64,000 nucleotides of DNA from Plectrocnemia conspersa (Eukaryota > Arthropoda > Insecta > Trichoptera > Polycentropodidae), in the NCBI GenBank assembly GCA_009617715.1, contig VTFK01000051.1, positions 315,001 to 379,000 of the forward strand, written 5' to 3'. Both the position numbers and the translations under genes were made by a program. Under the pieces are notes generated by a model. That model was not told where the DNA came from. It saw only the letters and a list, made by a program, of their open reading frames with translations, and ran no database searches. Positions 23,486 through 36,100 of the stretch are shown in pieces (positions within the stretch are counted from its first letter, which is position 1; every line of letters begins with the position of its first letter).

Positions 23486-24300
23486 GTCTACACTAAGATA
23501 ATAATTTTAAGAAACTGAAAAATATGTATAAAATACTATTTAATATTATAAAAATATATTACTCCCAAAAATCATGTAAATTTATTAAAAAATAAAGATA
23601 TTTTTTTAATGTCATCTCTTTTGTGACCTGAGGTAACATTCGATATATATTCGACATAACCTTCAAAATTATCCATTAATGATTAACTCCTAATCTGGGA
23701 TATGGTAATACCTACGCATACCACCAGTCATTGTTAATGATAATACGATTAACGGTTGTGCAAATATCGCCGCGTATATCGACCGTGAAGTGTTAAAAAT
23801 AAGTAAAATGTATATATATATATTTTTGTAATAAGCAATAGTATTTTATTTAATCTGTATTGTTTTTTAAATATTCATATTTGGTGATACTAAAACACAA
23901 ATTTATTTTATTGGTACGCGTTCCACAGTTTGACGTTTACCGATTCCACCATTTTTAATCCAAAAACTATCGTTACGAAACTGTACTTCAAATTTGACGT
24001 TTTAAAACTAATTAAAAGATGTAATTCCGACATAAGATAGCAGTTTTAGTAATATGTAATTAAAAAGTATTAAATCGAATAAAATGTTAAGCATATTACA
24101 TAATAATAATTATAACTAAATATGAAACGTGCCAATAGTTGGATATGCCTTCTATTATTTTCCACGATAATATTGACAGGTGTAACTAATAAATGTCGCG
24201 AGTAACAAGATGCGTATTAGTTTACATCGCATGTCGTTAGCAAGATGTCACTACCACGTGATGTCGTAAACTAGTTACTCCTACACGCTCGCCTGAGTGG
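23486..24300. other. no gene seen
   Basis: AT-rich with a (ta)n tract near 23812-23826. No paired ends or coding frame found. Confidence 0.35.
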
Positions 24301-24317
24301 AGAAATTTTGAGTTTGA

Positions 24318-26935
24318 TTAAAAGAGGTTACGTCATCAAAGCGTCAGTTCATCGCATACGGCCTCCGTTTGGACGCGGTGACCGTAACGAGCGGGTTGTA
24401 ATCATAAGATCATATCCCGAACACATCATTCGCTTGTCTTGGTCAATTATGACCCTATTGATGACAAATGTTCAACGCCGAAAGCAGACTATATGAACGA
24501 GGCGACGAGACTTTCGCTTGCGAAAAACCAAAGCCAGTGGCGCCATCTATTATCGTGCGCCAAGCATAGCGATGCGTAACAACGTTTTATTTCTCATAGC
24601 GCTTTATAACGAGTCATAAAAAATATTAAAATTGTAAATTACTATTTATAAATATAAAAAAAAATCTCAAATAATATTCAAGTACTATTTTTTCCCCACA
24701 CACATATTATACGTCATAAATATTTTTTTACGATATACTTTTGTACGTATTTCATGAAAAATTGTGGATATGGATATTTATGGGTATGAACATATGTCTC
24801 TATCAAGAAGAAAAAATAAGGCTTACTTTTATTATTTTTAAATGTGAGTTCCATATATCTACATCTTTTTTAATAAAAAAATCATACAAAGATAATAATA
24901 AATTTAAAATAACATTTTAAACACTTGGATCATTCACATATTTTAAAATAATTAATAAATATATTATTAATATAATTGATTATGATTACGATAGGGTTCC
25001 GTAACATAATACAATCATAATTTATTTTTCACGTAAATAATATAATGCTCAAGAATATATGTTCAAATTATAAATGTTAATCCAGAGAAAATTAAAGGAT
25101 TATAATTTTATAAGATCTGTTTTAAAGACGGAGAAACAACAAAAAGATCTAACCTCATGTATACTTGATGTAAAAAATGTATTTATGATACAGAAGTGAA
25201 AAATATATTGTTCTAGATTGCCAAAACAATTATTTATTATAATTATATATACCAAAGAATCTAAATATATACGTCAAATAAATCATATCAAAATATAAAA
25301 AAAAATAAAAAAGGAAAATTCCCGAATAAAAAAGAGTTTTTATAATAATTTTTATTTTTAATATAGATAGAATATTTTACTTTTTATTTTTTTTTCACTA
25401 CGATTTAATTTTTTTTAGAAAAGTTTCGTGCTGATCTAATTAAAACTACGGCAATTATCGTGTCATTAATCCCTTACCGCATAGTTTCTTAACCTTTTTA
25501 GATCCACGGACCACCAAAAAAATAAAAAAATGTTTTGCGGACCATCAACATTAAAATAAAATAATAAATATTTATATAATTGATTTTTTTATTCAAAACA
25601 ATTAATTTTGCAACACAGTATGCTGATATAACCATATTTAAGTATATTAAACCAGTCAGTAACAAAAAATATAATTTAAAAATCCATAAAATACAGCATA
25701 AAATTCGATCATAAAAATCTTCGCGGACCACCGGTTAAGAAACTATGCCTTACCGCATACAGTGCCATATATGGCTTAACCAGCTAATTTTAAAAATCTT
25801 TCTTCTGACTATCTTTAGTACCATAATTGCAATCAGGCATCGAAACCATAAACAGCATTACTCATTAAAATTGCGTAAGTTAGTAATGTCACATTGTTAC
25901 GTATTTGAACATAAATTTTTCGTGAAATGTGCACAACACACGTTTTAAAAAAATATGTCAAAAAAACATTGAATAAGTATTGTTTATCATTGTATATTAT
26001 GTAATCAATCAAGCAAATATAATTAGGAATGATTTTAAAGTATTTTGCAAAAATAAAAAAATATTTAAAAAATATTTTAAAATAAAAAAATCTAAAAAAA
26101 TAAAATAACTTACAAAATAATAATTATATATCTTTAATTTGTGGTTTAATTTGGTCAAAATATGGCTGTACACCTTATTTTAATTAGCACGGAGTTTCAA
26201 ATAAGCATTTCTTAACTTAGTATTATACAATTTTTTACTACTTTTTTGGAAAAATTATAGAGCCATAAATGTTCTTCAAATAAACTATGATTAATATATA
26301 TGTATGTTTTGATTGCTTTTTAACACTGAGTGTTCTTATATTATATAAAATTACATAGTGGTCCTGTCGCCTCGTTAAATACCGGAGATTTGCAATATCA
26401 AACCGGAAATTAGAAACAGAGAGCGAAAATTGGAAGGGTGGTATATGTTATATTCACATATTTGATTATCAGTCTACTTAATTAAATGTTACATAAAATA
26501 CAATAAAAATTCTTCACTGCGCGACCGCAATAATTTAACTAAGATAAATATAATGATTTTTTTTGTGTACGGTGTTCTTTAAAATAACGTTCCCTAATTC
26601 TCGTCACTAACTAAATCGCAGTACATTTTTTTTTATTTCTCAACTTGGTATCTTTTAAGATAGATAGCGTCACCGGTATTTATGTTATCTGTATCCGCTA
26701 CTAGATAGCGCCACTGTTTTTCTTGTTTCGCAAGCGAAAGCTGTCTTGCCTTGTTCATATAGCTTGTTGTACCGACAACAATTTGTCATCAATAGGGTCA
26801 TAATTGACCAAGACCAGCGAATGATGAGATTGGGATATGATCTATGATTATTACCCGCTCGTTACAGCCTCCGTGTCCAAACGGTCGTTGTATGCGAATA
26901 ACTGACGCTATGATGACAAAACCTTGATGTGTGCG
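24318..26935. mobile_element. 2.6-kb element with about 240-bp GC-richer inverted ends
   Basis: 24318-24556 and 26700-26935 are inverted copies. Shared blocks: cgtcatcaaagcgtcagtt / aactgacgctatgatgac; cgcatacggcctccgtttgg / ccaaacggtcgttgtatgcg; cttggtcaattatgaccct (and inverse); tattgatgacaaa; atatgaac; ctttcgcttgcgaaa; gtggcgccatcta. The interior is very AT-rich, non-coding, and contains a hAT MITE. Which superfamily it belongs to is unknown; no transposase remains. The arms are much richer in GC than the interior, which argues that selection or recent origin kept them. Confidence 0.65.
25480..25747. mobile_element. hAT-type MITE, perfect 8-bp target duplication
   Basis: A 268-bp element with inverted ends catagtttcttaacc / ggttaagaaactatg, flanked by identical ccttaccg at 25472-25479 and 25748-25755. 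Subterminal 'ccacggaccacc' (left) and 'cgcggaccacc' (right) are typical of hAT MITEs. The frame at 25498-25731 is AT-rich read-through and not a gene. Nested in the 24.3-26.9 kb element, and therefore younger than it. Confidence 0.92.
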
Positions 26936-27157
26936 CATCTATTAATAATATCAAGCAACATTTCTATTGAGAGTCAACATAGATAAATACTCAATTTTCG
27001 TGGTCGTTGAACTTATTTTTTTTTTAAATGCAGTAAATAAATACTATGAAGGAATGCTACTTGATTCATTAACTCGGTAGATATTTTGCCTATTCCATGA
27101 AAAATGTAACCGCACTTATTTGATATAGTAGTAAGAATAAGTAAACGGGTACGTTAC
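26936..27157. other. intergenic or intron
   Basis: Short AT-rich stretch. If the exon at 27158-27347 is real, this is the start of the intron on the minus strand. Confidence 0.35.
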
Positions 27158-27347
27158 CGAGAAATATGTCCTCTTCGTCGTGGTGGTGGTGGTGAGCCAG
27201 CGCAGCCATGGCTCTGCAGAGCGACGGCGGGCTGGCGGGCGGAGCCGCTGGGGGCGCGATCGCTCGCAGAGACAGCGGCGAGGCGGCCAGCACCCCCCCG
27301 CAGGGCATCGCAGCCCCCCACCACCCACCGCACTAGCGCGACATCCG
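27158..27347 (-). CDS. candidate alternative 5' coding exon (His-rich start)
   Basis: Minus-strand GC-rich segment. The acceptor-like ggttctttcag precedes 27347, and the donor TTTCTCG|GTAACG has GT at 27157-27156. In the frame leaving phase 1 (needed by exon 2994-3165; junction codon GAG) the ATG at 27209 lies in gagccATGG, a strong initiation context. It gives MAALAHHHHHDEEDIFL, after which ENGLLSYENPNY would follow. A longer in-frame start at 27308 (MPCGGVLAASPLSL...) has a weaker context. It may be a first or second exon. The linkage over 24 kb is inferred from phase only. A 42-aa frame exists on the plus strand from 27208 but lacks splice support. Confidence 0.45.
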
Positions 27348-27436
27348 CTGAAAGAACCAACATATTATAATTTAAATACATAAGTAATTAATTATCAAAC
27401 GAGATGTTTTTTTTAATATTCCGTTTAATTTAACAA

Positions 27437-27480
27437 GCGTAAGCCCAATGCATTACAACGGGATAAATATGTTCCAACTG
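27437..27480 (-). repeat. short interspersed unit, probable LINE 3' end
   Basis: On the minus strand, cgttgtaatgcattgggctt and acgc recur at 38031-38075 (cattgtaacgcattgggcct, acgcc) and more loosely at 34826-34860. The conserved short unit followed by an A/T-rich tail suggests 5'-truncated retroposon 3' ends. Confidence 0.45.
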
Positions 27481-27670
27481 AGTTAGTCAATCAGACATAA
27501 TGAATACATAAAAATAAGTATTAAGACGACAAGATTTTTTCAGTCTCGGTATCAGTGACACCAATATAATTATTTATAAATTATTATGTGTATTATAACT
27601 TATGATCAATATATGTCGCTTTGCAACTGGGCTGATTTTAATATTAACGCATTTTTATAAATAAAAATTC

Positions 27671-27738
27671 TGCTGTCGTGTCTTGAACCCGCGGCCTCTG
27701 GATTACCAGTCAAGACCGTACGGACGGAGCTATTTCGT
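27671..27738 (-). repeat. tRNA-like unit (SINE head or tRNA pseudogene)
   Basis: On the minus strand, tagctccgtccgtacgg resembles a pol III A-box region and gcgggttcaagac a B box, separated by an anticodon-arm-like ctggtaatccag. Acceptor and T-stem pairing are poor, so a functional tRNA is unlikely. It is followed by an AT-rich tail, as in tRNA-derived SINEs. Confidence 0.45.
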
Positions 27739-29730
27739 TTTTAAATAATATTAATTAACTAACAAGTTGTACCTTATTTTTCAATGCTAATCCACTCGAG
27801 TGAAGTGCGCTTATATCGTTGTATAGAAATCTGAGGACAAAAAGATATGATATTAAATGGCGTGAAAGTAAATTTAAAAGAATAATTCTGTACAACAAAG
27901 GCCGCAAGAATTAGGTAAATTTCTAAATATAAAAATGAGTAAAAAAGAATTTTTCTTATATTTTATTTTCATAAAAAATCTATTATAAAACATTTTTGAC
28001 CTCTATACTTTTTTTGTCTAGAATTATAATTATAATAAATAAAATATTCTCTATCTGTCAATCAACGATCTACATCTTGTTTTGTGGCAAATCATGTGAA
28101 ACCTAAACTTTGAGTTTCGTAATCCATAATCGGTGGAATAAAAATTTAACAAAAACAGATGTTAATATTATTTTTATCACAAAATCAGAAACTACAATTC
28201 TTATAGAAATATTTGTTTCTCCTAAGAAACACGATAAATCAAAATTGTGCGATTTCTAGGATCAAATTTTGCACTTTGTGCTCCACCAAAACTCCATCGT
28301 CAATTTTTCGGGGTCCTTGAAACCCTTTGTGTAAAATAAACAAGGACCAGAACAACTTGAATGTGTCGTTTCTATATCATTCTACTATGGCCAATTAAGA
28401 CGCACGTTTGATCCAATGTTTTTTCTGACAGTCCATGTTTCGGAAATAATTCAAATTTCAACATTAATTGTTAGCAATGATTCGAAAACTTTTTATGTCT
28501 AGCCCCTTTTTTAAGGACATAACTTTGATATTCGAAATTACAAACGATTTATTTTATAATCTAGTTACTTTGCATGACGTATATGCAATTAATTTACTTG
28601 TCATTTTGAAGAATCAAAATGTCGTGCTTATATTGAAATTATTTGAAATTTCATTTGTAGTTACAATAATATTAGTGTATTTTATATACTATTGAATAAA
28701 TTTTGTATTCATTACGTAATCTATTTTTTTTGTGGGCGGGAGGGGGGTCACGCGCTGTATTCTTGCGTAGATCCATGCAAGGATCATAAATGATCATTAA
28801 CAACTACGATTGCAACTCATCTTCTGTAGATGAATTTCCAGAATAAAACTTGCTCCGCGTTTTTGCCACTTATATTTTAGTCGCGGTGGTCGCATTACTT
28901 CCTTTTTTAAATTCGTATAATATTCAATTCATTCTTAAAGTTATGTATTGTATTTTTTACATAATAATGCATATGCTTAAGTGCATATATTATAATATAA
29001 GTCTTTTGAATACGTTCTTTTGGCATGAAAGACAGCATTGATTAAAGTGCATAAATTATACTGATTGAAATACAATTTTACGGACCGATGGAAAAATATA
29101 TTGCTGGAAAAGCAAACCATTATAAATCAAAGGTTATTAATCATTTACAATTTATGCATTAATCAAATTAATGATACAAAAAATGTACCACTGAAATTAT
29201 ATATAAATATAATGGTCAAGTGGATTAAATTTATATAATTACAAATAATGAAATTATCGCTTATTTTTGTCACGCAATTAACGGTGGAATTTGAGTGAAG
29301 CAAATGACTTTTAAGCCATCCGACGCAAATTGACGCTGAGAACTATTATTTTTTTTAAATATTCGTTTTCAATGAAATAAAACTCAAGATTTTTCATTAT
29401 TTCCTAAACCTTTGAAATTGGGAAGATGGTGGATGAGACGATAATATAAAAGTTAAAACATAACATAAGAAATTTCAATTCAGATCTTGGGCTCACCAAA
29501 CTGCTACTAAAGATTTGTACCTTTAGATCATTTCAGTTTTTAAAAGTTCCCGAAACTTGTGCATCTAAGAAGCTTTTTTCATATTTAGTACAGTCCAGAC
29601 ATCACCTTAAAACCACCAGGAGTTAACTCTAGTCTAGATACGATCGACACTACGACGCAGAGCCACAAATGATCCATCTAAGTATAGCACAGTATGATTG
29701 TAGTAGCTTTCTATAGTAAATTTATTAACT
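27739..29730. other. no gene seen
   Basis: AT-rich. The frames at 28468-28695 and 28850-29041 are hydrophobic low-complexity translations of AT-rich DNA. No repeat ends paired. Confidence 0.35.
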
Positions 29731-29739
29731 TAATCACAA

Positions 29740-30190
29740 GGTCCACCCACGCACAAAAGACTTTTAAATATCCCAACATTTGGGTCGCATTGAACACACG
29801 AATGCCACGAGGATTTATCGCGCACATACGACGCTCGATACGGATCAAACGTCGGCGGCCATTTTCGTCGCGTTAACTTCTCCAGCCATTTCTTTCCATT
29901 AATTTCCATCGCGTCGATGGCGTGCCCGATCGTTTATCAGATTTAGCCGCCGCCATTACGGTTAAGCGATCCGATAAATTTATTCCGAATTGTTATGGCG
30001 CGCCGTTTTAGTTTTAAACTTGCGCGCCGCCACTGACACGCGGTGAAAATCCGAACTTTGGCGCCGTTTTGCATACATTATGTGTGTGAGAATAAAAAAT
30101 GTTACTGGCGTCGGGTGTTGGAAAGTAATTTGCCAGAGCGGCGCCATTTTTAAGCCGCGTCGGTAGACTGATTAGTGTAACACAATACAA
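29740..30190. promoter_or_regulatory. CpG-rich non-coding segment with six GCCAT cores
   Basis: GCCAT/ATGGC at 29858, 29885, 29917, 29952, 29995 and 30143 within 290 bases, including cggcggccatttt, gccgccgccatta and gcggcgccattttt, which match the YY1/Pleiohomeotic binding core. No coding frame. Clustered Pho sites are a hallmark of Polycomb response elements and some promoters. I see no GAGA cluster, so the function is only inferred. Confidence 0.35.
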
Positions 30191-30356
30191 AATGTATGGA
30201 TAAAACATTTCACATATTCTGAATTTACCTAAATTGCTCGTTATCTAATAATTAATTTATGAAAAATTATTGGTGTACAGTAATTAAATATAAACAATTT
30301 TAAAAACCTAATAGTAATTTGATGTGATTTAGAGCGGTTTTAAAACTGTTAATGGA

Positions 30357-30397
30357 TACCGTTTCGTGGATATCCGCTCGGATATCCACTACCGTTT
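30357..30397. repeat. palindrome flanked by 8-bp direct repeats
   Basis: gtggatatccg-ct-cggatatccac (30366-30389), perfect 11-bp arms, lies between identical taccgttt at 30357-30364 and 30390-30397, with one extra c. Eight-base duplication around a small palindrome is what a hAT excision or tiny insertion could leave. Confidence 0.55.
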
Positions 30398-31610
30398 GTC
30401 GCGTCGATTAAAAAAAATATGATTCTTAGTAAAAATCAACCTATAAACTATATTACTTCATCAATTTATCGATAAGCCAAAAACAATATACATATTAATA
30501 AATATATTTTATAAAAAAAATAATGTTAATGTTGTAAGTTTCTTTCTTTTACTTTTTTTATATATATTTTAAATTAAACTATCTACAAAATTAGTTTAGA
30601 ATTCTGAAGAAGCTACATGTTACTGTTTTAAAACTTGAGTTGCAGTACTAAAAAATAAATATGGCAAAAAGAGATTGACTAGTGCAAATAAACTGTAGAG
30701 AATCTAACACAATCTAGCATATGTATGTTAAAAAGTGTTATTTAAACGTAAGTTAAGGCAAAGAAGAAACCATAAAATTTTAACATTGCAGGCAAAAGAT
30801 CTATAACCGATTGTCACCACTTAACAATATAATGGTACTTATTCAAGTGTGCGGTCAAAGGATTATATGTCATTGCTATTTGTATGACAAATATTGTTCT
30901 CATTAATTTCCGCAAGGTGCTGGAATAGAAAATTTAATCCGAATATTTGAATATAGAATATATTTGCCAGTTTTTTTATTTGTGGTGGAATATTTTTAAA
31001 TTTTTAATATCAAAAAATTTCGAACTCACTAAAACAATTTTGTATTATTTCTTAAGTAGTCATCCTCCCATCCGATGCACTACTGCATTATTTACAGCGC
31101 AATTGCGTCCATTTTTGATTATTTATTATATCTATTACCATAACAACTAATAGCCGACAAACAAAGAAATAAAGAAAAAAACAAATAAATATTTTCAAAT
31201 TAATATTGAACAGCAGATATTGAATTTCTTGTCTTTTTTAAATCAATACAAATAATGTTTAAATTTAAGTCCAAGTTATAGTATTTTCGACAGCAGGTAA
31301 AATGAAATAAAACTTTGTACTGATTTAAAGTTTTAATCACTAAATAATAAATAAATTTTAAATAAAATAAATAGTCTTAATACTTTACGAATATATGCCA
31401 TTAATATTGTATTTAATGGTAATTAAATTATTTAATTAAATATATACATTAAGTGATTATTAAAATAAATATTTTAAATTAATTAAATGTCTTTTATGAC
31501 TTACCAAAATCAACTAGGAATAATTACAAATTTTTTTTGTATTTACGCAACTTAAATCAAATAAAATTACTCGTGCGAAATTACGCAAATAAATAATAAT
31601 AATAAAATAT
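30398..31610. other. no gene seen
   Basis: Very AT-rich. No coding frame or paired ends. Confidence 0.35.
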
Positions 31611-31639
31611 ACTACACTCTATTTACGTTAACACAGTCA

Positions 31640-31965
31640 GCTCGAGAACTATGCCACTGCGACGGCACAAGTACGATTTTATTGCTTTTGACGTGAATTT
31701 TTGACTTCTGAGAAGTGATTATTGTTTTGCGTGTATTTTCAACTTTTGATGAATAATTAAAGATATCATTATTTTTTTGACTGGTGAAAGATTCTTGATT
31801 TTGCAAATATTTAATTAATGACATCAATGCCTGGTTTCTTAGATTATATAATTTCTCTTTAATTGCCCGTTGAAATTTCGAGCTAAGCTCAGAATTGATA
31901 TTTTCCAATTGTTTTAACAAAAAATTTAAGGCCCCTTCGGCTGTCAATAATAATCGTGTCAATAG
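31640..31965 (-). pseudogene. transposase-like remnant joined to a foldback-family end
   Basis: The minus-strand frame starts LTAEGALNFLLKQLENINSE and continues into SSKFQRAIKEKLYNLRNQ, with a leucine-rich SLIKYLQN. This resembles a helical region of hAT/BED-type transposases, though weakly. Its far end (31640-31720) switches to the foldback family of 58.6 kb, with tttattgcttttgacgtg and ttctgagaagtga. It is therefore a chimera of two repeats, not a gene. The upstream part continues as the three-copy repeat at 31965-32135. Confidence 0.45.
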
Positions 31966-32135
31966 CGGCTGTTGCTACTTTACAAAATCAATTTGGATTA
32001 TCGAACAAAAATAGTCCAAAGTCGTTTTGCATTCTGCCGATTCCCATGCGTAGTTTCTGATTTTTGGAGCGAGTTCTTAGATCACCAAAGCAAAGATAAA
32101 TCCGCCGGCCGGTTAGAATATAAAATTATTGGTCA
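31965..32135 (-). repeat. three-copy repeat, copy 1 (others 38312-38850 and 45986-46440)
   Basis: On the minus strand: ccggccggcgga, tttgctttggtgatctaag, aactcgctcc, gggaatcggcagaatgc, aaaacgact and ttgacagccgaaggggcc match 38620-38830 and 46310-46420. This copy keeps the most coding-like frame (NYAWESAECKTTLDYF), so the family derives from a coding element. Confidence 0.65.
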
Positions 32136-33080
32136 TTTAAATATATACTTTGTATGTAATTTATATTTCAGTTTAATAGTTAATCACTAATATTTATTTC
32201 AACAAAACATTTTATTTTTAATCAGGATTATATTGTATTCTATCCATTCGCAAAGGTAAACATAAACCCACAAATTACAGCGATTACGTGCCCAATTAAC
32301 GAAGTTCCCTATCAGATCGACATCATGGATTCATACATATATTTATCTGGTCTGAAAAATAAAATAACATCCCGCACATGTTGATCCCGTTACATAATTC
32401 CGGAACTACGGCGGTCACGTAAACTCCCACGTGAAATATTCATACGTGTAATACGTAACCCCGTTCGATTCGATTTACGCAGCGGACGAAAATAATTTTA
32501 ACTGCCAACATTATTACAATAGGTAGTGTTTCCATCGGAGGAAAATTTTCCACAGCCATGGAAGGGTGCTACCAGCACCAGACTGGTGGGCGCCTAACCG
32601 CCTACCGACTCATGGGCGCCTCACGCGATCCAAACAGAACACCCACATACACCCGCAATGTTTAATTTTTACCTATGGTATTATTCCCGACGGGGTCAAA
32701 AGGCCAACCGTCGAAGGGTTTATACGTGCGATCACTGCGACACAAAAGTTCATAGACTTATGAGAAACGGTATAAGGCTTCAAGATCTCTCTCTTTCCCA
32801 TGTCATTGAACTTTCTGATATCGTTAAATTTTGCTATAGCCATAAATTTATAATTTAAATAGTCTAAAGCTAATATTAAGAGCACTAAATCATAGAGGAA
32901 GTTATAAACTAACTATTCCTGGACGTCATTTTCAGTCTTTAATGTGCGTGGCACATAGAGCTCGAATTTAAAATGAGAAGACTAATACCTAACTGTATAG
33001 TTTGTTGTTAAAGTTTTATGTAATAGCCATATTAATTAGAATCAAGCAATTAGATTTACATAAATACATAAGGAAGATAT
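32136..33080. other. no gene seen; short GC-richer piece near 32540-32720
   Basis: The 32540-32720 part has more balanced composition and overlapping frames on both strands without domains. The flanks are AT-rich. Nothing supported. Confidence 0.3.
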
Positions 33081-33082
33081 TA

Positions 33083-33190
33083 AATGGAGTACCTCAAGGT
33101 AGTGCCCTGGGACCAGTGCTCATATGATACGGCTATCCTCTCAAACCGTTTCCTGATGTGGCGTATCAAATTAAATCAGATTAAAGCAAA
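33083..33190 (+). pseudogene. jockey-type LINE reverse transcriptase remnant
   Basis: 33083-33127 reads NGVPQGSALGPVLI then a stop; GVPQGSxLGP is the conserved RT motif of non-LTR elements. Directly after, 33129-33185 reads DTAILSNRFLMWRIKLNQIK. This corresponds to the FADDTAIL active-site region joined to the WRIKxNxxK motif, with the sequence between lost. The RT is thus internally deleted and dead. Confidence 0.8.
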
Positions 33191-33199
33191 TAAATTTAT

Positions 33200-36100
33200 T
33201 GATGACGATCAAGCGAGGTATTTTTTTTTTTTAATAATAAAATTATGATAGATTCATAAGTTTTGAATCCATCCAGAAATTTCATAAGTTTCAAAAGAAA
33301 TAAATTTACACGAGTATTTTAAATGTTTTATAACGGCTGCATAGGAAAAGGTGGGTCCGTGCAAGAACTTTTGGTTAATTTTTTTAAAAAGTAAAACCGG
33401 GAAGTGGTTCAAAATGTTGTCGAACATGTCTTTACTTTTAATGATATTGTGTTTCAATCCATTAGGACATATTAAAGTACGAATATTCTATGTATATCCA
33501 TTGTATGTATCTATCATTATAAAATGCTTTTTTTAAGCATATTTAAATAAATACGTAGAATTAAGTATATAGCATTAAAAATAGCAACTATGTTAGTTGT
33601 TAAGACCAAGATGTAAGTAAAATTGTCAAGGCCGAGGCGTATTTTCTTTTACATTTCCGACTTACATTTTCGCGCCGAGATCCATTATCAATATCAATAA
33701 TGTCAAAGAAAGGCAATTTGCATTAAAATCGTTGGACCCCACTTTAACAGAAAATATTAAATTAATAAATTTTTTTATATGTCATTTAAAAGATATTTTA
33801 ACATACATATGACCAGCATGATCGACTGATGATATATAGATAAAAAGTCCTGATTTTTAATTGTATCATATAAAATAATATAAAAATGATACATATAAAA
33901 TAATATAAAAATGAAAAGCTTTGCTTTTTCGAAACAGTATAAAATGAAAGCTCTTGTATTCTATGAATATTTTTTTTTAAAAGCAGTCTTTAATTATAAT
34001 TTATAAATCTAAATTTAGATATTTGAAGAATTCAGCCAAAATACAAACTTTTATCTATGTTAAATTGATTCAAAGAAACACACTAGCCGTGAATTGACTT
34101 GTCATGTTTTACACGCAAAGCTTTCGAATTCTTTAGTACCTTCTTAGACTGTGTAAAGTATATGCTTAACGGTGAATAGTGCTTTTAAGTCGGTCCTTCA
34201 AAGTCTAGACCAGGTTTATTAACAAATTTACAAATTCTTACTGACTATTATTTTAATGTGAATGAAATTGTAATGAGGTTATTAGAATTTATTTATAATA
34301 TATAGGCCAGAAAATTATGGATAAGGCAATCGTAAAGATCAATTCAAATCGAAAAAAATATAGACACAGTCGCAATGTTTTCCGTCGCACCTTGTGGGTG
34401 GTACGTGAACACTTTCCGATACTGTATTTTTTCTCCCCGAAACTTTCGAGAGCGTATCTCCGTTTTTTTCGAGCGTATCTTGCTTTTTTATTTATTTAAC
34501 GTGTTTATGTGTGCGGCAATGTTGTGTATTTTTTATATATATATTATTTGATAAAGGGTAAGCCGGGGTCGTGCACGGTAAGGTCACAAGTTTGGATCGA
34601 TCGTACCTCCGAGGGTCAATTTTTCAGCATTAGTGCCGCGGCGATGTGACCTCTCGTCGTTGCTTAAAGTTTTATAATTAAATACTGAACTTAACAATCA
34701 CCAATTTTTATTGGTCTTGTACTTCTTTATGACCTTATTATTAATTTAAAAAAACTTTTTAAAGCAACTTACTAGTAATATTTATCAAAAGGCCGACAAT
34801 ATTTATAAAATATTTGTTATAACAGGCGTTAGCCTAATGTGTGACAACCATGTAAACACAATCAACAACTATTAAGTAAAAATTGAAACATCAGAAAGTC
34901 TATAATATTTATTTTATTAATTTTAAATTATAGCTTATAATCAATAAATGTAAATAAATGCACGGTCTGCTTTGTTTTTATTTTAATTATTCCTCCGCGA
35001 GATTATGAAAATCTAGGAAAATCTAATTTGTGATAATCGACCATAATCATAATTTTTTAATGATCACTAATTCCGATCTCATAAACATCATAGTAATTGA
35101 AAAACATATATTATTCACCGACTTATACGTAAACTATTTCATTATAAATGCAGACGATAAATTAGTTCTTACACAAACGTTCTGTTATATAAATATGTAA
35201 TGTAACCTGTTGAAACTTCTTTTTAAAAGTCGCTAGTATATAGTAGAATCGTGCTTATTGCGGAAAATAGAAGATCAGAGTTTCGATTAATATTGCAGTT
35301 TTCTCGTAAAGAGTTTAGTGTAAATATTGCATGGTTTTAAACGAGTTAAAATGCGCCACATAAAATATATTACAATTTAATTGTTTTAAAGTGTAATAAA
35401 TAACTAGATGATAAAAAATAGAGAAAATAGGCATAGGCATATGTTTCTTTTACTTCAGCGATAATTGAACAAATGTGATTTACCAAACTCGAGAGAAATC
35501 GTCATTTGGAACACCTAAGATTTTGAAGAGCAGCTGAACACTGGCTATGCACTTTCGTAAACCATTAACGTTAATCAGAGCAATAAAATACCAAAAACGC
35601 CATTGTCTCATGCACCGAATAATACTTTTATACGTATTCTTTTGCTACCATCCGGAAACGACCACAATGGTTTAGTTTATAAAGCGCCACCCGTAAGACA
35701 TACATATGCTTCATCATAAGAGTTTCAAAATATTCGGTATTTTAAACTATATATTTATATATTGTATAGTAAATGATAAAATATACGAATATATTAATAT
35801 TAAGTCTAAAATACGCTTTGAGTAATCCATACATTATGTTTAAAAATATAATAAAAAGTATCAAAACTAATTATTTTAATTTAAAATTATTACTTTAAAT
35901 CACTACAAATTCTGCGTATTTCGGTCATAATAGACACACCGATAAATATTATATTGACAAATGTTTTTCAAAGGACTAAAAGCGTCTCATTAGAAACAAA
36001 ATAATGGCGCATTTAAGTCAATGGATTTTGGAGCGGCACTAGTCACTCGGGTATTTTGAGAGAAAGAACGACTACCTGTATTTCTCAAGTATACAAATGG

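Noticed and set aside
25498..25731. 77-codon hydrophobic minus frame
   Set aside because: It lies wholly inside a hAT MITE and translates AT-rich filler.
27208..27336. Plus-strand 42-codon frame MALQSDGGLAGG... with good start context
   Set aside because: The opposite strand offers an acceptor, donor and compatible phase; the plus frame has no splice or homology support.
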